Source: a virus. Taken from it: a DNA stretch of 20,962 nt. The notes under the pieces are model-generated. The model was not told where the DNA came from and searched no databases. It saw nothing but the letters and a program-made list of their open reading frames with translations. The stretch lies in IMG/VR virus record IMGVR_UViG_3300049793_000181, positions 1 to 20,962 of that record; one strand, 5' to 3'. This document shows, piece after piece, positions 13,530-19,359 of the stretch (position 1 is the stretch's first letter; each line of letters opens with the position of its first letter). The position numbers were made by a program, and so were the translations under genes.

Positions 13530-13888
13530 GATTGTGCTGCCTCCTTTTGCTGCTCAGTGGTTATGGCATCGAGCCACAGGTCACGCACCTCTTCCCAGGA
13601 GTGCGTGTCGTTGAAAATGGTAAGGTATTCCTTGCGGCCCAGGCGGCGGTGGAGCGTGGCTTCGAGCGCGTTGTAGGCATCGCGGAACTGGGCGTTGGAG
13701 CCGTGGCTGAGGGCTCCTGTGACGCTGCGGAGAGCTCCGGAAGAGTCGTAGGTTGAGGCACGGGACCAGTCCCCCATGATGTTGTAACCGTCGCTGCGAC
13801 GAGCCCAACAGCCTTGGGTCCAGTGAGAGGGCGAAGAGATGAGGGCAAAGGCGGCAACGAGGACTTCGGAGACGGTGGAGGCTTCCAT
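13526..13888 (-). CDS. DUF6197-like phage protein (120 aa)
   Basis: The combination HWTQGCWARRSDGYNI, a central SGALRSVTGAL, FRDAYNALEATLHRRLG and IFNDTHSWEEVRDLW matches the layout of DUF6197 proteins (W-x-x-x-x-W, C/S-x-x-GAL, FND...S.EEV). That family occurs in phages and actinobacteria with no known activity. The start at 13888 is chosen for its AAGGA site and because it lies just after the stop of the metallopeptidase gene; the longer in-frame ORF from 14191 overlaps that gene. The stop overlaps the next start. Confidence 0.78.
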   Translation of the reverse strand: MEASTVSEVLVAAFALISSPSHWTQGCWARRSDGYNIMGDWSRASTYDSSGALRSVTGALSHGSNAQFRDAYNALEATLHRRLGRKEYLTIFNDTHSWEEVRDLWLDAITTEQQKEAAQS

Positions 13889-13901
13889 GGCAGCAGTTCC
13901 T

Positions 13902-14363
13902 TTAATGGGTGAGGGCGTAAGACCAAGTAGCCAATTTGTCACAGGACCGAGCATGTCCGCTGCGGCAATATCCATCAAGAAGCGGGAGGAGCTCGTCGCT
14001 AGTACTTCGGCTGAGGATGTGTGCTCCGTAATAATCGGCTTGACGTTCGTGATCGCGTCCAGGTAGTAGCGCAGGGTAATAGAGGTCTGTGACTGCATGG
14101 CCCAATTCATGGGCAATTGTGCTGTCGCGGACTGCAACTGGGTTGTCGCAGAGGGAAAGCGAGAGGCTGATAGTGTTGGTGGCTGAGTCATAGGAACCTG
14201 CGAAAGGGTAGGAAGCGGGAACGAGCAGGAGCCTCGGAGTCGCTATGAGGTACAAGCGGGAGGCTTCCGCCGCAAGGGCGGCGTGCTGGGCTGTGAGCTG
14301 TGAGTCGCAGGAAGCGAAGACGAGGCCGGAAGCGCAGAGCAGCGGAAGGGCGAGGGCACGCAT
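13902..14363 (-). CDS. Secreted lipoprotein zinc metallopeptidase (HExxH)
   Basis: 153 residues. The N-terminus is a lipoprotein signal (MRALALPLLCASGLVFASC, lipidation Cys at 19). The mature domain holds TIAHELGHAV, a gluzincin HExxH at 85-89, and DHERQADYYGA, an ExxAD motif (E106, D110) that in M48-like peptidases supplies the third zinc ligand. Four further Cys (72, 133, 141 and Cys10 of the signal) leave room for a disulfide in the periplasm. It should be anchored in a host membrane and cleave periplasmic or envelope proteins; substrate unknown. The start at 14363 has GGAGGAG 8 nt upstream and lies 4 nt after the previous stop. It is unusual in an early-type operon otherwise devoted to DNA metabolism. 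Confidence 0.82.
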   Translation of the reverse strand: MRALALPLLCASGLVFASCDSQLTAQHAALAAEASRLYLIATPRLLLVPASYPFAGSYDSATNTISLSLSLCDNPVAVRDSTIAHELGHAVTDLYYPALLPGRDHERQADYYGAHILSRSTSDELLPLLDGYCRSGHARSCDKLATWSYALTH

Positions 14364-14367
14364 TGCG

Positions 14368-14931
14368 TCACTCCTCCACTTCAAAACCGATATGCTCGGC
14401 ACAGCTCTCACAAATCTCCGCCCACGAATCTTGATACTTCGCTTCACGCGGAAGCTTGTCATCCATCGGCCGCAGGTGGCTGATCCAGCGATCAATCCCA
14501 GTATCTCGGTGGGTTTGCCGCTGGAACCAGCCAGTGAATTGCGTGCTGTAGGAATCGCAGCAGCGGCAGCGTTGGCGACTGAACATTGCAACGGCTGCGA
14601 GCGGTCGCCACTCACGGCGGGCTTCCCAGGAACGGACTTGCGCCGCAATTGCAGCAGCTTCTGCAGCCGGCAAGCCGCCTTTGGCGATTGCGGCGCGACC
14701 TGCACGGACGTGATCGGAGGCTTCACGTTCAAGCAGAGACTCGGCAAGGAGGTTGTCCAGGGAGATTGTGTCGGGTTGCTTGGTGAGAGTGGCGAGGGCG
14801 TTGAGGGAAGCTTCCCACTCAGGGGTTGAGAGGAGTGCGGGGTCCGTGCTGAGTGAAGGGGATTTGATGAAAACTTTGTCGTTGCTGAGTTTCCACTGAC
14901 GAGCCAGCTGGGCTTGTTTTGAGCTATCCAT
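14368..14931 (-). CDS. Phage protein with C-terminal Cys clusters (187 aa)
   Basis: The N-terminal half is helical and Ala/Glu/Leu-rich. The C-terminal part has [20 protein letters not shown], then RWISHL and [13 protein letters not shown], giving CxCC and CxxC pairs that could bind zinc. I recognise the layout from uncharacterised proteins of tailed phages, without functional data. The ATG at 14931 has AGAGG about 9 nt upstream, the same leader pattern (AAAGAGGCTC) as the Ala-repeat gene preceding it. Confidence 0.75.
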   Translation of the reverse strand: MDSSKQAQLARQWKLSNDKVFIKSPSLSTDPALLSTPEWEASLNALATLTKQPDTISLDNLLAESLLEREASDHVRAGRAAIAKGGLPAAEAAAIAAQVRSWEARREWRPLAAVAMFSRQRCRCCDSYSTQFTGWFQRQTHRDTGIDRWISHLRPMDDKLPREAKYQDSWAEICESCAEHIGFEVEE

Positions 14932-14966
14932 TGGGTGAGCCTCTTTGGAATGGGGGAAGGTGTTTG

Positions 14967-15743
14967 TTACTGGGAAACTTCAATCTTGGCACAGAGAAGG
15001 CGGAGCTGTTTTTCTTGCGCGGCCCGTGCGGTGGCCCCTGCGGTGGCCCCTGCGGTGGCCCGTGCGGCGGCCCCTGCGGCCCCTGCGGCCCCTGCGGCCC
15101 CTGCGGCCGCTGCGGCCCGTGCGGTGGCCCCTGCGGCCCCTGCGGCGGCCCCTGCGGCCCCTGCGGCCCATGCGGCCCCTGCGGCGGCCGCTGCGGCCCG
15201 TGCGGTGGCCCCTGCGGTGGCCCGTGCGGCGGCCCCTGCGGCCCCTGCGGCCCATGCGGCCCCTGCGGCGGCCGCTGCGGCGGCCCCTGCGGTGGCCCCT
15301 GCGGTGGCCCATGCGGTGGCCCCTGCGGCCCATGCGGCCCCTGCGGCGGCCTCTGCGGCGGCCTCTGCGGCGGCCTCTGCGGTGGCCCGTGCGGTGGCCC
15401 GTGCGGCGGCCCGTGCGGCGGCCTCTGCGGCGTCCAGTTCCTCTGCAGTCGCCCCTCCTTCGGCAAAAGATTCTGCCACAACCAGCACTCTTTTACTTCT
15501 TTCATCTGTCATCAGGTGCTCGACTTGCCGAGCACACCACACAGCATAAAGTCGAATTTCTTTGTCATGCCCCTGCACTGCCTGCAAACACCACAGCGCG
15601 TCTTCCAGCCCGTTGCTGTCGAGAACCTGTACAATGCTGACAGGAGCGTCATCTGCTGCGGTTTTACCGAGAGTGCGCAGGAGTTTTTCCCAGCCGCTTG
15701 CGCAAGGGGAACAGGCGCGAATTTGAGCGAGTGTGGTGTACAT
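14967..15743 (-). CDS. Ala-repeat phage protein with conserved N-terminal domain (258 aa)
   Basis: Residues 1-~105 form a compact domain with [32 protein letters not shown] and [18 protein letters not shown], an opening recognised from a common phage family that carries an Ala-rich tail. Residues ~106-243 are an expansion of 3- and 4-residue units ([17 protein letters not shown]), probably a long helix, followed by a polar cap ([16 protein letters not shown]). The start at 15743 has AGAGG about 8 nt upstream; the longer frame to 15797 would run across the promoter. The function of the family is unknown. The repeat DNA (about 15020-15430) lacks stop codons in other frames as well, giving spurious open frames on the + strand. 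Confidence 0.82.
   Translation of the reverse strand: MYTTLAQIRACSPCASGWEKLLRTLGKTAADDAPVSIVQVLDSNGLEDALWCLQAVQGHDKEIRLYAVWCARQVEHLMTDERSKRVLVVAESFAEGGATAEELDAAEAAARAAARATARATAEAAAEAAAEAAAGAAWAAGATAWATAGATAGAAAAAAAGAAWAAGAAGAAARATAGATARAAAAAAGAAWAAGAAGAAAGAAGATARAAAAAGAAGAAGAAGAAARATAGATAGATARAAQEKQLRLLCAKIEVSQ
15020..15431. repeat. Interspersed 9/12-nt tandem repeat array
   Basis: About 410 bp made of modules TGCGGCCCC (9 nt) and TGCGGYGGCCCC (12 nt), with S/T variants, in irregular order. All unit lengths are multiples of three, so expansion and contraction preserve the - strand frame encoding the Ala-rich tail. GC content is extreme compared with the flanks. Confidence 0.93.
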
Positions 15744-15795
15744 ATGAGAGCCTCTTTTGGGTGAGGGTGACGGCCATTCCGTCATCCATGCAACC

Positions 15796-15801
15796 ATTAT
15801 A
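15796..15801 (-). promoter_or_regulatory. Probable -10 element upstream of the Ala-repeat gene
   Basis: A consensus TATAAT followed by G on the - strand, about 50 nt before the start at 15743. No good -35 hexamer is visible 16-18 nt upstream, so it is either an activator-dependent promoter or a chance match. Confidence 0.5.
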
Positions 15802-15868
15802 CGCCCGTGTAACGGCTACGTGTTGCAGTTCGGAGGGGTATGGAGCTCAGTAGTGAGGGGTTATAGCG

Positions 15869-15900
15869 ACGCGTTACTAGCCGGTAACGCGCCGGTGGAA
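15869..15900. repeat. Dispersed hairpin repeat, copy 5
   Basis: Core GCGTTAC-TAGCCG-GTAACGC at 15871-15890; the outer right arm is CCGGTGGAA and the left arm has drifted (TTATAGCGAC). It lies beyond a separate, fully formed terminator (15914-15947), so it is not needed as the terminator here. Confidence 0.9.
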
Positions 15901-15913
15901 CTCCCCGGACAAC

Positions 15914-15947
15914 AAAAAGCCCCCAGGACAACTTTCCCTGGGGGCTT
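15914..15947 (-). terminator. Strong intrinsic terminator after the DTDALL-tail gene
   Basis: Read on the - strand: AAGCCCCCAGG, 9-nt loop, CCTGGGGGCTT, then TTT. An 11-bp perfect stem running into a T5 tract. It closes the single-gene unit 16611-16006. Confidence 0.9.
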
Positions 15948-16005
15948 CCGGCGACAGGAGAGGCTCAATTCCCTGTCACAAGCACGGTTCCCGTGCCTTG
16001 AGCGA

Positions 16006-16611
16006 TTACGCTGCCTCGGCTTCGCCTTCTGCCTCTGTCGGTGCCGAGCCGTCCAGCCCTGCCAGCAGGGCATCGGTGTCGACCTGCGGACCCTTCGGCT
16101 TCGCGTTCGCGGCCTTCTCAGCTTCCAGACGATCGATGATCGGCTTCAGGCGGCCGTTGGTGCGCAGCGCGGTCTTCTCGGCGTGCGACTTGCCGCTCAG
16201 GAAGGTCTTGACGTCTGCCTTGGTTTTGCCAGTCATTTCCATCAGGGCCTTCATCAGGACCGAGGCGCCGGACAAGCCGTTCGCGTCGCGCTTGACGTTC
16301 CAATCACCTTTTTCCAGGCGATCCAGCAGTTCGTCGATGGCAATCACGGCATCTTCGACGTCCTTGACGCCGGCGATTTCGTCGCCCAGTTTCTGCTCGG
16401 CACCATGAGCGGCGAAGCGCAACAGCAGCGACGGCGTGATGTTCAGATAGCGGGTTTCGCCGTTGATGAAGTCCAGGCGGACAACCACGGTGTTGGTTTC
16501 GGCGTCGATCTTGCTCGATTTGAGCATCTTGGCCTTGCCTGTGAATTCGATGATGTCGCCGTTGTCCATGGTGACGGTGTTGATGACTGGCTGGGTTTTT
16601 TCGGTGGTCAT
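16006..16611 (-). CDS. DTDALL-tail protein, paralog of the 19672-20286 product (201 aa)
   Basis: Begins MTTEKTQPVINTVTMDNGD and is beta-rich to about residue 65 (FTGKAKML, VVVRLDFINGETRYL), then helical (LLLRFAAHGAEQKLGDEIAG). Next come LMKALMEMTGKTKADVKTFL and VDTDALLAGL, followed by an acidic tail. The middle and end align with the 204-residue protein at 19672-20286 (AALRxNxR...IxAE...VDTDALLxGL), so the two are paralogs. It has its own promoter (16673-16701) and strong terminator, implying high or separately timed expression. A role in DNA binding or as an abundant early protein is possible but unproven. The start at 16611 has GGAGCC upstream. Confidence 0.85.
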   Translation of the reverse strand: MTTEKTQPVINTVTMDNGDIIEFTGKAKMLKSSKIDAETNTVVVRLDFINGETRYLNITPSLLLRFAAHGAEQKLGDEIAGVKDVEDAVIAIDELLDRLEKGDWNVKRDANGLSGASVLMKALMEMTGKTKADVKTFLSGKSHAEKTALRTNGRLKPIIDRLEAEKAANAKPKGPQVDTDALLAGLDGSAPTEAEGEAEAA

Positions 16612-16672
16612 GGCTGTGAGGCTCCATATGGTTTGTGGGTTGACGGCCCGCAATCGCGGTGCCGTTGGAATG

Positions 16673-16701
16673 ACTATAGCGGAAAGCAGTGAGCTGTGCA
16701 A
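16673..16701 (-). promoter_or_regulatory. Sigma-70-type promoter of the 16006-16611 gene
   Basis: On the - strand TTGCAC (16701-16696), exactly 17 nt, TATAGT (16678-16673). The clearest promoter pair in the window, giving a leader of about 55 nt before the ATG at 16611. Confidence 0.8.
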
Positions 16702-16727
16702 TCGGAAATTTCGGTTGCACGGGACAG

Positions 16728-16931
16728 TTACTTTCCGGGACGCGTTGCGAATAACAAGCAAAGGAAGATCGGCCAGAAAGCCCCACAAAACACAAGAACA
16801 ACGGTTACGAAACCCACAGAGACTTCTTTAGCGTCAGCAATGCTTTCGATGGATTCACCACAGCGCCAAAGCGAAAACGTGATGACACCAGCGGTACTGA
16901 GGGCGACCCACAGGTAGAGGGTGATGAGCAT
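16728..16931 (-). CDS. 67-residue two-span membrane protein
   Basis: Two hydrophobic segments, about residues 2-22 (LITLYLWVALSTAGVITFSL) and 38-62, are separated by a short polar, acidic loop (CGESIESIADAKE) and followed by a basic end (RPGK). This is the typical size and topology of small phage inner-membrane proteins, some of which alter host envelope or exclusion functions; none is recognised here. A good ribosome site (AAGGAAA) precedes the ATG at 16931. It is the last gene of the 18150-16728 unit. Confidence 0.75.
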   Translation of the reverse strand: MLITLYLWVALSTAGVITFSLWRCGESIESIADAKEVSVGFVTVVLVFCGAFWPIFLCLLFATRPGK

Positions 16932-16955
16932 AGCAATTTCCTTTTCTTCAAGTTG

Positions 16956-17237
16956 TCAATCGGTTTCGTCATCAGTAACTGCAGCGACATTGCCTTCAGC
17001 CGTGCGACAGATTCGCAGCAAGCCTTGCCGTTCCAGCTGGCGACGGTGTTTGAGAGTCGCAACAGCGGCTTCGGTGGTGGTGGCTGGAGCCCAATGGTCA
17101 AGGGCGTACTGGAGCTCCAGAGGGGTTGCGACTGCCCCGGACCAAGTGGAAAGGGTGAGGAAGGCACAGCGCCAGGACTGCGGGACGGGGGAGCCCCAAG
17201 AGCTTTCTCTTGCGAAAGGTAAAGCCGCCCCGCTCAC
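16956..17237 (-). CDS. 93-residue protein of unknown function
   Basis: GTG start overlapping the upstream stop (GTGA); there is no good ribosome site, so translation probably depends on coupling. The central part, LELQYALDHWAPATTTEAAV and LERQGLLRIC, looks like helices of a winged-helix-type fold (helix, turn, LERQGLL, strand RICRTAEGNVAAV), suggesting a small DNA-binding protein; this is inference. The first residues (PFARESSWG) are encoded by copy (a) of the 26-nt near-palindromic repeat. The C-terminus is acidic. Confidence 0.62.
   Translation of the reverse strand: MSGAALPFARESSWGSPVPQSWRCAFLTLSTWSGAVATPLELQYALDHWAPATTTEAAVATLKHRRQLERQGLLRICRTAEGNVAAVTDDETD
17200..17229. repeat. 26-nt near-palindromic intragenic repeat, copy (a)
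   Basis: GAGCTTTCTCTTGCGAAAGG plus TAAAGCCGCC on the + strand; related to copies at 17936, 17692 and 18110. The central CTTTC..CTTGCGAAAG is an imperfect palindrome. It lies within the start of the 93-residue gene and the end of the DUF4406 unit. Confidence 0.7.
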
Positions 17238-17560
17238 AGTAGCAACCCGTGCACCGCGAAAACTCCTTCGCGGCTGTTTTGGTGGTACACTGGGAGCTTC
17301 AAGTTAACGAACAGAGTTCGTTCAGTTTGAGCCCCCCAGCTGCTACCCCAGCCGGAAAGCATCACTACGGCGTCTGGTTTGCCCTCACCGATAAGGCGCA
17401 GAGCACTGAACATGTAGTCGAGCCAGGAAGCTTCGGGGGGGCTTTCGGCTGGGTTTAGCACAGTGTGCCCGGCCGTGCGCAAAGCAGCTGCAGCCGCGTG
17501 AAACGCGGGGTAGTTGGAATCAGGAAGGCCAGACATTGGGCCTGCGAGGTAGAGGATCAT
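17234..17560 (-). CDS. DUF4406 protein (nucleoside 2-deoxyribosyltransferase-like)
   Basis: 108 residues. YLAGPMSGLPDSNYPAFHAA is the DUF4406 N-terminal signature, followed by LRTAGHTVLNPAE and a PDAVVMLSGWGSSWGAQTE region matching the DAVVML.GWE.S.GA..E segment of nucleoside deoxyribosyltransferase-like folds. It may salvage or modify nucleotides; activity is unproven for the family. The usual Glu after GW is Gly here (GWGSS), so catalysis may be altered. The ATG at 17560 overlaps the upstream stop (ATGA). Confidence 0.87.
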   Translation of the reverse strand: MILYLAGPMSGLPDSNYPAFHAAAAALRTAGHTVLNPAESPPEASWLDYMFSALRLIGEGKPDAVVMLSGWGSSWGAQTERTLFVNLKLPVYHQNSREGVFAVHGLLL

Positions 17561-18150
17561 GGCTGTGGGCCCTCACTGTTAGTGACTGCGTTGGTGAGGT
17601 CGATGCAGAGCTGGTTGCGGCTCTCTAGTGGACCCGCTGAGCACAGGACGGAATAGACTATATCGGCTATTCCTTCACGGAAAAGGCTGATGGCTTTAGC
17701 TTTTACAAGGGAAAGTTCGGCGCGGGCCGCGTCACGCTCACCGATAACCCCTTCAAGGGCATCGGCTAGAGCCTGTAGTCGCTGAATGCTCTTTACGGCA
17801 CATTCCCGTCCGATAGAGGAGCGACTGTCCATTGCGGGATCGGCAAGCTTCAGCGCCTCCCAGACAGCGCGCCAAGCCTTTTCGCAAGACTGCAGACGGG
17901 CGACTTCGTCCTCATCGACAGGCAGTTGAGGCGCCGAACTTTCGCTTGCGAAAGCTAAGGCCGCAAGCACCGCATTGCGCCCCTGCTCAGCCCCCTCAGC
18001 CGTAAGCGCAAAAGCCACAATCAGCAAGTCATCTGCCGTTCCGATAGCGGACCCGAAATCCCCTTCAGCTTCGCGGACAGTCTTTCCGGCCACCGCGCTT
18101 TTGTGTAATGCTTTGGCTTTCGCAAGCGAAAGTTCGTGTTCAGGTGTCAT
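17557..18150 (-). CDS. 197-residue Ala-rich helical protein with internal repeat
   Basis: Highly helical, rich in Ala/Glu/Leu. HELSLAKAKALHKSA at the N-terminus and AELSLVKAKAISLF near residue 145 are copies of one segment; between them AALAFASESSAPQ is encoded by the same DNA repeat in the opposite orientation. Other parts include IGTADDLLIVAFAL and SCEKAWRAVWEALKLAD. A very strong ribosome site (GGAGG) lies 5 nt before the ATG at 18150. It is the first gene after hairpin copy 6 and the large non-coding region. No family recognised. Confidence 0.75.
   Translation of the reverse strand: MTPEHELSLAKAKALHKSAVAGKTVREAEGDFGSAIGTADDLLIVAFALTAEGAEQGRNAVLAALAFASESSAPQLPVDEDEVARLQSCEKAWRAVWEALKLADPAMDSRSSIGRECAVKSIQRLQALADALEGVIGERDAARAELSLVKAKAISLFREGIADIVYSVLCSAGPLESRNQLCIDLTNAVTNSEGPQP
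17692..17718. repeat. 26-nt near-palindromic intragenic repeat, copy (d)
   Basis: GGCTTTAGCTTTTACAAGGG plus AAAGTTC on the + strand, a diverged copy in the same orientation as copy (c). It encodes ELSLVKAKA on the - strand. Confidence 0.65.
17936..17964. repeat. 26-nt near-palindromic intragenic repeat, copy (b)
   Basis: GAACTTTCGCTTGCGAAAGC plus TAAGGCCGC on the + strand, inverted relative to copy (c). The central CTTTCGC-TT-GCGAAAG is a perfect palindrome apart from its two-base centre. It encodes ALAFASESS on the - strand. Confidence 0.78.
18110..18135. repeat. 26-nt near-palindromic intragenic repeat, copy (c)
   Basis: GCTTTGGCTTTCGCAAGCGA plus AAGTTC on the + strand; its reverse complement matches copy (b) closely. 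It encodes ELSLAKAKA at the N-terminus of the 197-residue protein. Confidence 0.78.
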
Positions 18151-18161
18151 TCAAGCCTCCA

Positions 18162-18191
18162 ATTTAGTCGTCACTGGCCCTACGAGGTCAA
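18162..18191 (-). promoter_or_regulatory. Possible promoter of the 18150 unit
   Basis: On the - strand TTGACC (18191-18186), 18 nt, CTAAAT (18167-18162), very close to the start codon at 18150. The short leader would leave only the ribosome site, so it is a tentative call. Confidence 0.35.
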
Positions 18192-18231
18192 TTCTACGGT
18201 CGCGTTACCGGCTAGTAACGCGCCGGTGGAA
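18190..18231. repeat. Dispersed hairpin repeat, copy 6
   Basis: Core CGCGTTAC-CGGCTA-GTAACGCG at 18201-18222; the outer arms AATTCTACGG and CCGGTGGAAC are only partly complementary. It lies at the left edge of the large non-coding region. Confidence 0.92.
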
Positions 18232-18376
18232 CCCTCCGGCCATGTTCAAACCCTACCCTACCGCACCCCAGCAGTCACGCTTCCGCAGCAACAACTGCGC
18301 CCGCAACCCCGCACCGCAACGCGCTCAGCCCTCGCGTGCGCTCACGCAGCGCCCAAGCGTCGCGCCGGTGCTCGCG

Positions 18377-18392
18377 CTGTTTTTAAAAACAG
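18377..18392. repeat. AT-rich perfect palindrome
   Basis: CTGTTTTTAAAAACAG, a 16-bp perfect dyad in a very GC-rich setting; a possible easily melted or protein-bound site in the candidate control region. Confidence 0.85.
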
Positions 18393-18441
18393 CCCCCTCA
18401 CCCCTAGCGAAATTGGGATTGGGCCGCACTGACTCGGCGCA

Positions 18442-18573
18442 CAGCTAACAGCAATGCGGCGACGGGGCAGCGGTGCAAAAGCTATAGCTGTAGCGCGGTG
18501 CGCCCCTCGTAACCCGGCATTCCGACGTAGCGACTTGCTATCAGCTAACAGGCGTGCGCGCGAGAGGCAGCGG
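18442..18573. repeat. Pair of ~32-nt direct repeats, 100-bp period
   Basis: 18442-18473 and 18542-18573 both begin CAGCTAACAG and end GGCAGCGG with a diverged middle. The spacing is exactly 100 bp. Confidence 0.7.
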
Positions 18574-18610
18574 CGGGGCGTGGGGGCGGTGGGGCGAGGG
18601 GAAGGGGGAG

Positions 18611-18725
18611 GCTGAGGGGCGATTCCACCGGCGGGAAATAGAGGCCCGTGGCGCGGTTTTCGGGGGTGGCTGGTAGGTCGCTATTCCCGAGGGGGCGTTT
18701 GAGGCACGGCGGGGGCGTTCCGGCC
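18611..18725. repeat. Diverged ~115-bp direct repeat, copy B
   Basis: 18611-18648 matches 1109-1146 (36 of 38), and 18697-18725 matches 1192-1222 with small gaps. Preceded immediately by a six-tract G-quadruplex-type motif (18575-18619). Confidence 0.8.
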
Positions 18726-18769
18726 GGAATTGAGGCATTGCCGCCCGCCGTCGGACCTCTGCAAACACG

Positions 18770-18789
18770 AAAACCGCCCGGAGGCGGTT
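18770..18789 (-). terminator. Intrinsic terminator after the rightmost unit
   Basis: Read on the - strand: AACCGCC-TCCG-GGCGGTT, then TTCG (a T4 run including stem bases). It closes the 20633-18808 unit before the non-coding region. Confidence 0.75.
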
Positions 18790-18807
18790 CTGCGGCCCGA
18801 TAACGCC

Positions 18808-19104
18808 TCAGCGGATAGGCAAATACACCTTTTGAGCGATTTGGCGCTTGATAGCCATAGCATACGCTAGGGCCGTCATCGAGTCCGTATGAGGGTTTGC
18901 CGTCAGGCGCTCGAGTTCGTTCATCTGCGCGATGCGGATGGGGATTACCGAAAGATGATAGACGACGGTGGCTTCTGGAAGGTCGTCTCGTAACATGAGG
19001 GCAAAATCCTTGCGAATGGCGGTGATTTTATCGGAGTCGCCCTCACAGGATTCGATGGCGTATGCGAGGGCGCGATTGACTGCGCGAGTAGTAGTAGTGG
19101 TCAT
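18808..19104 (-). CDS. 98-residue helical phage protein
   Basis: MTTTTTRAVNRALAYAIESC followed by helices (TAIRKDFALMLRDDL, VVYHLSVIPIRIAQMNELERL) and a basic end (IKRQIAQKVYLPIR). The start at 19104 has an AAGGGG site; a longer in-frame start lies before the upstream stop and lacks a site. No family recognised. Last gene of the rightmost unit, followed by a terminator. Confidence 0.72.
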   Translation of the reverse strand: MTTTTTRAVNRALAYAIESCEGDSDKITAIRKDFALMLRDDLPEATVVYHLSVIPIRIAQMNELERLTANPHTDSMTALAYAMAIKRQIAQKVYLPIR

Positions 19105-19120
19105 GGTGAGGCCCCTTCGA

Positions 19121-19357
19121 TCAAGATTGCCGCATTGCAAGCGGCGGATTGAGTGGTTTGCACGTCACGATGCGGACAGCTGCAAGGCCGCATTCGTGGA
19201 GCGTTGCGAGGGCTTCCGTCGCCTCGCCGTTGTAGTATTGCGCGGAAGGGTTGAGGAGGACGACGGCCTTATGGCGGGGGCTGGTCGCAACCGTTGAGCC
19301 GTCCGGGGTGAGACTGTCGATGTGGTACGTGACGGCGAAGGCGTATGCGGGGCGCAT
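19121..19357 (-). CDS. 78-residue phage protein of unknown function
   Basis: Begins MRPAYAFAVTYHIDSLTPDG and continues with AVVLLNPSAQYYNGEATEAL and LHECGLAAVRIVTC, an alternating strand/helix pattern (possible small alpha/beta fold). The ATG at 19357 lies 2 nt beyond the upstream stop, with GGAG inside the preceding gene. The longer ORF to 19528 is a shadow of the upstream gene and is rejected. Function unknown. Confidence 0.7.
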   Translation of the reverse strand: MRPAYAFAVTYHIDSLTPDGSTVATSPRHKAVVLLNPSAQYYNGEATEALATLHECGLAAVRIVTCKPLNPPLAMRQS

Positions 19358-19359
19358 GG

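Larger units (their letters stand above)
18232..18769. other. Large non-coding region, candidate replication origin or control region
   Basis: About 540 bp without a believable gene (no frame with a ribosome site or family resemblance). The left part is C-rich on the + strand and the right part G-rich. It holds a perfect AT-rich palindrome CTGTTTTTAAAAACAG (18377-18392), two ~32-nt direct repeats beginning CAGCTAACAG exactly 100 bp apart (18442, 18542), the palindrome AGCTATAGCT (18480-18489), six G tracts with short loops (18575-18619), direct repeat copy B and the palindrome TTCCGGCCGGAA (18718-18729). Clustered palindromes, direct repeats and a strand-composition switch are typical of origins; this is inference. 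Confidence 0.6.

Noticed and set aside
13889-14747. N-terminal extension of the metallopeptidase frame back to 14747
   Set aside because: It runs through the 187-aa gene in another frame, has no ribosome site, and would bury the clear lipoprotein signal; the start at 14363 has GGAGGAG upstream.
14919-15764. Long + strand open frames rich in Gly-Pro-Cys, Ala-Pro or Arg-Pro-Leu across the repeat array
   Set aside because: The array lacks stop codons in all frames by composition; only the - strand frame joins a family-like N-terminal domain, has a ribosome site, and fits the operon direction.
15757-16692. 311-residue + strand open frame
   Set aside because: Crosses hairpin copy 5, a terminator and a promoter and is antisense to the conserved DTDALL-tail gene.
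17975-18448. + strand open frames entering the 18.2-18.8 kb region
   Set aside because: No ribosome site, antisense to the 197-aa gene, low-complexity Pro/Arg/Ser products typical of non-coding GC-rich DNA.
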